Positions 54,637 to 61,452 of a stretch of 61,452 nucleotides of DNA are shown here, one piece after another. Below the pieces are notes generated by a model. It saw only the letters and a list, made by a program, of their open reading frames with translations, searched no databases and had not been told where the DNA came from. A program made the position numbers and the translations under genes. Positions within the stretch are counted from its first letter, which is position 1, and each line of letters starts with the position of its first letter. The DNA is from Chitinophagales bacterium (GTDB lineage Bacteria; Bacteroidota; Bacteroidia; Chitinophagales; JADIYW01), in assembly GCA_019694955.1 (NCBI GenBank), contig JAIBAX010000026.1:1-61452 (forward strand). The letters run 5' to 3'.

Positions 54637-57045
54637 CTACCCGTCCACCCAATGCACCACGCTTCCTTTTTCCTCCAAGCTCACTTTGAGCATATGAGGG
54701 AAAAAGTCATTGATAGAGTCGATATGTGAGATGATATATATTTGCTTAAACTGTTCTTGCAATAACTCTAACGCATACATGATTCCTTGCCTGCGCTCTT
54801 CATCCTGACTACCAAAAACCTCATCAAATGCTAGAAAATTGAGTGGCACACTTCCACTCAACTCGCCAATTGCCTTTGTAAGTGCGATACGCAAGCATAA
54901 ATTTGCCAAATCAATTTCGCCACCGGAAAAGCGACTTAAGGGATATATATGTCCGGCATCCTCCACCTGAAATTCGTACTTTTCATCGACGGTAATTTTA
55001 TCATATCGTCCTTTGGTGATTTGGCTAAACAACTTGCTGGCTTCATAAGAAATAGTTGGCGTAATTCGTTCTAGGATATTGGTTTTAAATTCGCCAAAAT
55101 AATTGGAGAGCTTCTCCAAAAGCGTTATTTCTTCTTCTTTTCCGGCAATTTGTGATTGTGTACGAATATCTATTTCTAATTGTGTGTGTAGATAATTTAT
55201 TTTATTCTCCTCATCCTTGATTTGCATGCTTAGGTCATTCACTTGGGTGGATAAAGCACGAATATCCTGATTAAGTGCTTCTATCTTTTCCTTCAACACT
55301 TGATAGCCCGCTTCGGAAAAATTGAGCGTTTCTAGAGCAGCCATTTTCTCACCGATAAGAACTTTTCCCTTCTCAATTCTTTGCTGCAATAATGCCAATT
55401 CTGATTTTAGTTTTGGTATACCTTGCTCTACATTATTTTGTTCAATCTGATGCTGACGGATAATCGGTTCGGCATCTTTTACGGATCGTTCCAACTGTTG
55501 GTAGGCTAATTCATCAAACTCAACGACACCCAATTTTTCCATTGCCACTTCATGCTCCTGTTTGCGTTGCTTTATTTGTTGGCACTCAGCTTGCTTCATC
55601 AAGAGTGTCTTTTCCATTTCCTGCAAACGTATTTGTGCATTTTTCTTTTCTTGTAGTAAGGAAGAATTTGTGGCAATTTCTTCTGACACTTCTAAATGCT
55701 TTTTTACCTCCATATCCCTTGCGGACGTCCATTTGAGGAGGTTTTCCTGTTGAAATTGATGAATTTCATCATTAAAATGTAGGATAGTTGTTTCGTAGCG
55801 CTCTTTCAACGGTTGAAAGCAGGTGGGGCAATCGGCATCTTTTCCCAACACTTGCAATTGTTCAATTTTCCTTTTCCTATCTTGGATCTGCCCTTCAATT
55901 TCACTGATTTTTTTATCAACCATTCGTATTTCTGCGGCGATACCATCCAGCACCTGTTCCTTTTCGTTTGCAATGGCTGTAAGTGCTAAGATAGCTTCAT
56001 CTAAGGCACTCTTTTCCGAGAGTGCTAGTTTAAGTTCATGTTGTACCGCCTCATTGGTTTTAATTTGTTCTTCTTGTTGTAAGATTAGCGCAGTATATTT
56101 TTTCTGCGCCTCAAATTTCAATGCCGTTTCTCTTGCTTCGTCTAGTTGTGTCTTTTGTTGCAGTAATTGCTCAATTTGGGGAAGCCTTTGTTTACATATC
56201 TCTTCGAGTTTTTCCAGTTCATTAAGTGTCTTTTCTACACCTAAGATTTGTTCTTGCAGGTTCTTACTAAGTTCAACATACTTTGTCAGTTCTATATCTA
56301 GGGCATTTTTCTCTTTCCGCTTTTGCTCTTCAATTTCAAAAACTGCTTTTGTAGCGGTTTCTTCCGATTGCGACTGATTTAATCGTTTCTCAAGAACGGT
56401 TCTTTGTGTCTGTATGGTATCAATTTGTGCGGAATGCGCTGAAATTTCTGTGGCTATTTGTATTTTCCTTTCTTCAGACAATAGGTTTTCTCTTTGTCCT
56501 TTTATTTCTCGCTTAAGTCCATTTACATCATCTTTAATTGCCTGGTGTATCTTCTCCAATTTATCTAAACCTAAAATCTTGCGTACCATCTTCTTTCGCT
56601 CTTCTCCCGTTGCACCGGAGAGTTCTCCAATTTCCTTTTGTCCAGAAAAAACAGAGCGTTTAAAGGCGTCCTTATCCAGTTTCAATAGTCTTACAATTTC
56701 AATATTTACATCACTATCTGTGGCAATGTGTTGATCGTTTTTATAAAGGTTTGCTTTAGCCGTCATTGCCTTTCCTTTAAACTCCCTGCGAACTAGAAAC
56801 AACGCATCGCCAATTTCAAAGCTTAACTCCAGCGCTATATTTTCTTTATCACCAACGGCATATGTTGAACGAATGGTTTCCTTTTTATCTTCATCTTTGC
56901 CAAATAAACAATATAAAATGGCATCGAAGATGGTGGATTTTCCCGCACCATTTCTACCTATTATTCCGACAAGACCTGTTTTGAACTCGAGATTCAACTC
57001 AGTATATTGCTTATAGTTTTTAAGTTTTAGCTGTCTGAGTATCAT
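54637..57045 (-). CDS. sbcC: SbcC/Rad50-type ATPase
   Basis: DNA-end-binding SMC-like ATPase of the Mre11-Rad50 complex. 802 residues, shorter than E. coli SbcC (about 1050). Walker A IIGRNGAGKST (Lys36), two coiled-coil arms (about 170-395 and 425-620), zinc hook CPTC near 405, ABC signature SGGEIDLANLCLR near 707 and Walker B FLAFDEVFGSQDEE near 740. The start overlaps the sbcD stop (ATGA). It is followed by two unknown genes and a ligase, an unusual operon for this complex. Confidence 0.95.
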   Translation of the reverse strand: MILRQLKLKNYKQYTELNLEFKTGLVGIIGRNGAGKSTIFDAILYCLFGKDEDKKETIRSTYAVGDKENIALELSFEIGDALFLVRREFKGKAMTAKANLYKNDQHIATDSDVNIEIVRLLKLDKDAFKRSVFSGQKEIGELSGATGEERKKMVRKILGLDKLEKIHQAIKDDVNGLKREIKGQRENLLSEERKIQIATEISAHSAQIDTIQTQRTVLEKRLNQSQSEETATKAVFEIEEQKRKEKNALDIELTKYVELSKNLQEQILGVEKTLNELEKLEEICKQRLPQIEQLLQQKTQLDEARETALKFEAQKKYTALILQQEEQIKTNEAVQHELKLALSEKSALDEAILALTAIANEKEQVLDGIAAEIRMVDKKISEIEGQIQDRKRKIEQLQVLGKDADCPTCFQPLKERYETTILHFNDEIHQFQQENLLKWTSARDMEVKKHLEVSEEIATNSSLLQEKKNAQIRLQEMEKTLLMKQAECQQIKQRKQEHEVAMEKLGVVEFDELAYQQLERSVKDAEPIIRQHQIEQNNVEQGIPKLKSELALLQQRIEKGKVLIGEKMAALETLNFSEAGYQVLKEKIEALNQDIRALSTQVNDLSMQIKDEENKINYLHTQLEIDIRTQSQIAGKEEEITLLEKLSNYFGEFKTNILERITPTISYEASKLFSQITKGRYDKITVDEKYEFQVEDAGHIYPLSRFSGGEIDLANLCLRIALTKAIGELSGSVPLNFLAFDEVFGSQDEERRQGIMYALELLQEQFKQIYIISHIDSINDFFPHMLKVSLEEKGSVVHWVDG

Positions 57046-58169
57046 CTTTCCTCTACCATATTAAAATAATAATTTGCCTTCTCTATTAGCCTAACGGCAT
57101 CTTTCTCATCCTGTTTCGATTGAATAAATCCTGCAAATTCTTTATCTATCTCATGCAAATTCTCCCGTGACAGTGCCGATACAAACTTTGTTTCAGCAAA
57201 TGGTGTCCTTTTTACAATAACGTGAAAGGCTTCTCTAAAGATTGTTTTGAGGTTAATTACCGAAAATTCATACAATTGTACATCTGTCAATTCCTCTAAA
57301 AACACAGATACAATAGCACCGTCTAATACATTATCTTGGGTAAATGCTTGTATTTCAGCCATTAATTCTAATGGCGTTTTTTTATGGCATTCTTCGATTT
57401 CTAATACCAACCATGATCTTGCCGGAATAGGGTGAAACTCGGGATCTGAAATTTTGCCAGCTTGTATGGTAAGTGTACAGTAACCTTTCTCACTCAATGC
57501 CTCACTTTTACTCATGCGTTCGGTAGAACCACAATACCAAGAGGTTTTCAGATTTTTGACTTTTTGAAAATTGTGCCAATGTCCCAGAGCCACATAGTCA
57601 AACTGATTCAGCAATGGATATTTCTCTTCTGGAAAAACATGCTCTCCATATTCATCCATTTTGTAACCTATTCCGATAGAAGTATGTGCCATTAGAATAT
57701 TCAATTTCCCTACAATAGGTACGATGCGTTCCATTTCTGCCTTTTGGCGTTCTGTATCATTAATGTGCGGTATTCCGTGTATGACCACTTCATCAAAAAC
57801 AATTTGTTCGTAACGTTCCTCAAAGATAGGTTTAATAAAATCGAACGTTTTCAACACTTTCAGGATTGGGCTGGTAGCTACATTTTTAGGAGTGGAATGG
57901 TTTCCGGCAATAACAACAAACGCAATATTTAATGATTCCAATCTTTTCAATTGCTCCAACGCAAACGTAAGCGCTCTATTTGTCGGCCATGGACGGTGAA
58001 AGAAATCGCCCGTATGTAATACCAAATCAGGTTTTGTAGCAATAATCTGGTCTATCACATATGTGAATGCATCATAAACATCCTGCTCTCGGACATTTAT
58101 ACCGCTATCATTGACTTTGTCAAAGTCATAAAAGCCTAAATGGGTATCTGAAAAATGTAGGATATTCAT
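57042..58169 (-). CDS. sbcD: SbcD/Mre11-type nuclease
   Basis: Manganese-dependent nuclease that opens hairpins and trims DNA ends with SbcC. 375 residues. Calcineurin-like phosphoesterase motifs: HFSDTHLG (Asp8, His10), HTGDFFH (Asp55), AGNHS (Asn90, His91), MAHTS (His162) and LGHWHN (His197, His199). First gene of the five-gene minus-strand operon, divergent from the SWIM/MoxR cluster with a 101-base gap. Confidence 0.96.
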   Translation of the reverse strand: MNILHFSDTHLGFYDFDKVNDSGINVREQDVYDAFTYVIDQIIATKPDLVLHTGDFFHRPWPTNRALTFALEQLKRLESLNIAFVVIAGNHSTPKNVATSPILKVLKTFDFIKPIFEERYEQIVFDEVVIHGIPHINDTERQKAEMERIVPIVGKLNILMAHTSIGIGYKMDEYGEHVFPEEKYPLLNQFDYVALGHWHNFQKVKNLKTSWYCGSTERMSKSEALSEKGYCTLTIQAGKISDPEFHPIPARSWLVLEIEECHKKTPLELMAEIQAFTQDNVLDGAIVSVFLEELTDVQLYEFSVINLKTIFREAFHVIVKRTPFAETKFVSALSRENLHEIDKEFAGFIQSKQDEKDAVRLIEKANYYFNMVEER

Positions 58170-58270
58170 GGTTAATGTCTTGTGGCAAAAATAAGGAATG
58201 AAAATTAAGGGATGGGATTTTTTTCTTTTTCAAGAAAATAAATATCTTCACCCTCATAAATAAAAAATGG

Positions 58271-59578
58271 ATGGCTTTCTCTCAAGAGCAGGTTTTACAA
58301 ATGGCCCCGGATGATAGCTCTGCTAAATCAGGTGTTCAATTATCCAATCCAGCCAAATGGGTAGCATTGCATATAAATGAGCGTGCCATTTGGGGCGCCT
58401 GTCAGGGTAGCGGAAAAGATCCATACAGCACCTTCATTGACACAACAAACATCGCCTTCAAATGCTCATGTCCAAGTCGGAAATTCCCTTGCAAACATGG
58501 CATTGGGTTATTATTATTATACGTAAAAAAACCTGAAGGCTTTCAACGTACAGATGACTTACCTAATACACTGTCAGAATGGTTGGATAAGCGCTCAGAA
58601 AAATTGGAGCAAAAAGAAGAAAAATCCGCTAAGCCTGTTGATGAAGCTGCCAAAGCTAAAAGAATAGAAGCTAGAACCAAGAAAGTAAATAATGGGATTG
58701 AGGCACTCAGAATATGGTTAAAAGACCTCATCAGAACCGGCATCATAAATATCCCACAACAACAATATACCTTTTCAGAGAATATTACTGCAAGAATGGT
58801 AGATGCGCAAGCTTCCGGTTTAGCCATGTTATTAAGAAAAATGAGTAATATCAATTTCTACGAGGAAGGCTGGCAATATGAACTTTCCAAACAACTTTCT
58901 AAATTGTATGCAATCACTGAAGCCTATCAAAACAAAGAGCAATTAACCCCTGAATGGAAGGTAGAATTAGAAAGTATTATCGGTTGGGCAAAATCAAAAG
59001 AGGATATTTTACAGGAAATTCCCGTTCGAGACCAATGGGTTGTTTGTGCTAAAATACTAGAAGAGGAAAATTATCTGATAACGGAAAGGATATGGTTTTT
59101 TGGAACAAATACACAGCAATTTGGTTTGTTTTTAAATTTTTATCCCAAAAACCAACTCCCGGAGCATGTGTTTGCAGTTGGAACGACCATTACCGCAGAT
59201 TTGCATTATTATCCTTCTGTCGCAAAACTTCGGGTACTGCCCGGAAACATTATTCATACAACACCGAACTCATCGGTGAACGGCTTCCAAACGACAGAAG
59301 AATTGTTGGAAACAGCAGCCCATCACATCAGCATCCATCCTTTTTTACAACCTATCCCAGCCATCCTTACTAATTTCAAGTTGGTCTATTCAGCATCAAA
59401 ATGGTATCTTGTTGATATGGCAGGTCAATATTTAATTATTCAAAAAAACGAAATGAGTTGTTGGAATATTTTATCTATTACGTTGGGTAATTCATTTACC
59501 TCTTTTATAACTTATGAAGCCGGAAAAATAGAAATATACGCTATTTGGTACGAGCAAAAATTCTATCCTTTGGTATGA
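58271..59578 (+). CDS. SWIM zinc-finger protein
   Basis: 435 residues. The SWIM motif CxCx6CxH is complete: Cys65, Cys67, Cys74, His76 (KCSCPSRKFPCKHG). The rest is helical, then beta-rich, with no catalytic motif. In many bacteria this family heads a cluster with DUF5691, a MoxR ATPase and a VWA protein, as starts here. Probably a substrate- or nucleic-acid-binding adaptor. Its stop codon overlaps the DUF5691 start by four bases. Confidence 0.93.
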   Translation: MAFSQEQVLQMAPDDSSAKSGVQLSNPAKWVALHINERAIWGACQGSGKDPYSTFIDTTNIAFKCSCPSRKFPCKHGIGLLLLYVKKPEGFQRTDDLPNTLSEWLDKRSEKLEQKEEKSAKPVDEAAKAKRIEARTKKVNNGIEALRIWLKDLIRTGIINIPQQQYTFSENITARMVDAQASGLAMLLRKMSNINFYEEGWQYELSKQLSKLYAITEAYQNKEQLTPEWKVELESIIGWAKSKEDILQEIPVRDQWVVCAKILEEENYLITERIWFFGTNTQQFGLFLNFYPKNQLPEHVFAVGTTITADLHYYPSVAKLRVLPGNIIHTTPNSSVNGFQTTEELLETAAHHISIHPFLQPIPAILTNFKLVYSASKWYLVDMAGQYLIIQKNEMSCWNILSITLGNSFTSFITYEAGKIEIYAIWYEQKFYPLV

Positions 59579-61047
59579 GACAGCTTTCGGAAATCATAAA
59601 AGCATCCTTATTAGGTACAGAAAAATATATGTATCAAGAAAATCCTTTTGAAATAGATTTAGTTGAAAAAATACTACAACAGAACACTGAGAAAGAAGAC
59701 AAGTTCTTAAAATCCGCTTATACTGCATTTGTATTTCATGAAGCCGGGTTAATTGCGCCAACAACAGATATCCATCTCGAAAGTTGCCTTCCGGAAACCA
59801 AAGCATCTGCTGACGAAAGAATCTGTAATCACCTTAAAACTTCCTTACAAGCCGGCAACGATATATTGTTTCAGTACCTCATACATCTTTGCATTAAAAA
59901 CAACTGGGTGGTGAGTCGTTCATTGGTTCCAACCATTCTAAACAAGGCACTAGCAAACAAAAAAAGGGCTGAGTCTTTAGTAATTTGTTGTGGTGAAACC
60001 GGCAAATGGTTGTGCAAGTTGAATCCCGAATGGGAGAAGATTTTATTTGAAGAAGCGGAAGAAAATATTTGGGAAACGGGTACTTTTGGTCAAAGAAAAG
60101 CCTTTCTGCAAGCATCTAGAAAACAAGACCCTCAAAAAGCTTTGGCATTACTCGAAGAAGTCTTTAACAAAGAAAATGCTGCCAATAGAGAAGAATTCTT
60201 GTCATTGCTCGAAGAAAATATCTCTTTATCAGATGAATCTTTCTTAGCATCTTGTACAAAAGATAAAAGTCAAAAAGTTAAAGACAAAGCCTATGCGCTT
60301 CTAAAAACGATCAGAGGTTCACAAATCAACCAACTTTATCTTGATTATATTAAATCCAACCTTATACTGAAAGAGGAAAGAAAATTTATCATCACAAAGA
60401 AGAAGCAGTTTGAGTTACTCGTTCCAAAAGCACTTGATGAAGCACTCGAAAAGACCGGAATAGCTAAAATTTCATCTGAAAAAGGCATCAAAGACCATAT
60501 ATTTTGGCTGGGACAAATACTATCATTTGTACATCCGGATGATTTGAGCGCATTATATGGGTTATCTGCCACCGAGACCTTGCACCTACTCTTGGAATAT
60601 GAGCAGACTACTGAATTAACACCATACCTTCAATCCGCAGCCATCCGTTTTCAACATAAGGATTGGGCAAAAATCCTGCTCAATCAACTGGACAAGCCAA
60701 ATATTCAACTCATTACTGCCTTTCCTAAGTCAGAAAGAACCGATTATTGCCAGATATTTATTGAAACCAACGTCTATGAATTGTGTTACATGATTTTTGA
60801 TGAGGACTACACGCCCATCCCTTCCAAACTAGCAATGAATATCCTTCAATACTTGAGAAAACACCCACATGCCCTAAATAGTCCAGAGTATTTAAGGCTA
60901 TCATTTCATTTTTCAACAGAAATAATACCTGATTTATTGAAATATCTAAACGATGAAACAGATGACTATCAAAACAGGTATTTTAAGAACCAAATTACGG
61001 AGATGATTAACTTATTAGATATCAAGAAAGAACTAAATATTAAATAA
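59575..61047 (+). CDS. DUF5691-type helical protein of the SWIM/MoxR cluster
   Basis: 491 residues from the ATG at 59575, chosen for the ATGA overlap with the SWIM gene and because RQLSEIIKASLLGTEK is the likely natural N-terminus; a frame start ten codons earlier is less likely. All-helical, HEAT-like repeats by eye. I assign DUF5691 mainly from its place between a SWIM protein and a MoxR ATPase plus the opening KASLLGTE signature. Function unknown; part of a putative ATP-dependent chaperone-like system. Confidence 0.78.
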   Translation: MRQLSEIIKASLLGTEKYMYQENPFEIDLVEKILQQNTEKEDKFLKSAYTAFVFHEAGLIAPTTDIHLESCLPETKASADERICNHLKTSLQAGNDILFQYLIHLCIKNNWVVSRSLVPTILNKALANKKRAESLVICCGETGKWLCKLNPEWEKILFEEAEENIWETGTFGQRKAFLQASRKQDPQKALALLEEVFNKENAANREEFLSLLEENISLSDESFLASCTKDKSQKVKDKAYALLKTIRGSQINQLYLDYIKSNLILKEERKFIITKKKQFELLVPKALDEALEKTGIAKISSEKGIKDHIFWLGQILSFVHPDDLSALYGLSATETLHLLLEYEQTTELTPYLQSAAIRFQHKDWAKILLNQLDKPNIQLITAFPKSERTDYCQIFIETNVYELCYMIFDEDYTPIPSKLAMNILQYLRKHPHALNSPEYLRLSFHFSTEIIPDLLKYLNDETDDYQNRYFKNQITEMINLLDIKKELNIK

Positions 61048-61053
61048 AGAATT

Positions 61054-61452
61054 ATGGAAAATAATATTTTAAGACAAACCGCTGAAATGCAGTTTGCAGA
61101 AGAAATTGAAGAAATTAAAAAACAGGATAAACATCAAATTCCGGTTAATTGGCAAATGTCACCTCAAGCAGTAGTGAAATATTTGATAGGCGGAAAATTA
61201 CCCAATGGTTTTGTTGTCTCTCCAAAATATATCGGCAACCAACGGTTGATGGAAATCGCTGTAGCCACTTTGACGACTGACAGAGCCTTGTTATTGTATG
61301 GTTTACCAGGTACTGCAAAATCTTGGGTTTCAGAACATATTACCGCTGCCATTACCGGCAACTCAGGTCTCGTCGTTCAAGGTACTGCCGGAACAAGTGA
61401 AGAGAGTGTTCGCTATGGTTGGAACTATGCACTCTTATTGTCCAAAGGACCT
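61054..61452 (+). CDS. MoxR-family AAA ATPase, N-terminal part
   Basis: 133 codons to the window edge from the ATG at 61054, six bases after the DUF5691 stop. The N-terminus (to residue 50) is polar, then SPKYIGNQRLMEIAVATL leads into Walker A GLPGTAKS (Lys89). The body with Walker B and arginine fingers lies beyond the window. MoxR AAA proteins work with VWA-domain partners as chaperones or conflict-system switches; the VWA gene would be expected next. Confidence 0.92.
   Translation, partial: MENNILRQTAEMQFAEEIEEIKKQDKHQIPVNWQMSPQAVVKYLIGGKLPNGFVVSPKYIGNQRLMEIAVATLTTDRALLLYGLPGTAKSWVSEHITAAITGNSGLVVQGTAGTSEESVRYGWNYALLLSKGP

Noticed and set aside
55542..56734. + strand frames inside the sbcC coding region
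   Set aside because: Shadow frames of the coiled-coil region; Ser/Cys-rich antisense translations with no motif.
1..61452. tRNA or rRNA genes
   Set aside because: No T-loop/acceptor patterns or rRNA stretches were recognised on either strand by eye.

Overview
The window is most likely a chromosomal segment of an AT-rich member of the Bacteroidota, probably close to the Chitinophagales/Saprospirales. Several things point there: Bacteroidota-type promoters (TAnnTTTG near -7, sometimes with an upstream TTG), few Shine-Dalgarno sequences, a type IX secretion (T9SS) C-terminal sorting domain, many lipoproteins with a short lipobox, a cyanophycin gene pair, CreD and DUF4173 membrane proteins, and a family of roughly 460-residue helical proteins that I recall from this phylum. 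I saw no tRNA, rRNA or CRISPR array and no complete insertion sequence.

Layout. 0-5.5 kb is housekeeping: the tail of ribosomal protein L25, pth, an FAH-family hydrolase, a YcxB-like membrane protein, metK, and an overlapping mnmH(selU)-selD pair for tRNA selenouridine. 5.5-15.1 kb is an accessory island. It holds two copies of a two-gene module (trypsin-like protease plus a companion of about 120 residues ending in a conserved ESDV-x-x-PVKP tail), an astacin-type lipoprotein, a probable outer-membrane protein, a small membrane protein, and two paralogous 457/460-residue helical proteins. Each helical gene is divergent from an IS3-OrfA-like helix-turn-helix remnant at almost the same distance. 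15.2-19.6 kb has proline dehydrogenase, a non-coding region with three copies of a palindrome-rich repeat, a GMC oxidoreductase and a TPR protein. 19.6-31.3 kb is mostly secreted carbohydrate-active proteins (a clan GH-A-like lipoprotein, a T9SS beta-helix protein, a GH5 lipoprotein, GH13 with TetR) plus a Doc-type toxin-antitoxin pair, a VOC protein and a HExxH lipoprotein. 31.7-39.4 kb has cyanophycinase and cyanophycin synthetase back to back, rhomboid, release factor H with an unrecognised basic partner, a REP-associated transposase with its palindromes, and an isoaspartyl peptidase that could finish cyanophycin breakdown. 40.3-45.5 kb is a membrane-protein operon with its own winged-helix regulator and CreD. 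45.6-51.7 kb carries a frameshifted SEC-C remnant, an SRPBCC protein, aconitase, an AAA ATPase behind two 49-bp inverted repeats, and a GbsR-type regulator with two small membrane proteins. 51.9-58.2 kb is a tight five-gene operon: SbcD (Mre11), SbcC (Rad50), two unknown proteins and an ATP-dependent DNA ligase-like protein. The window ends inside a SWIM / DUF5691 / MoxR-AAA cluster.

The strongest candidates for undescribed systems are the SbcCD-ligase operon with its two unknown proteins, the duplicated protease/companion modules, and release factor H paired with a basic protein in place of RtcB. Regulatory observations that look real are twin operators for the winged-helix regulator (40.34 and 41.32 kb), twin operators for the GbsR regulator (51.11 and 51.70 kb), and the 49-bp inverted repeat at the ATPase gene. 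All functional statements are inferred from sequence motifs and gene order; no database search was possible.
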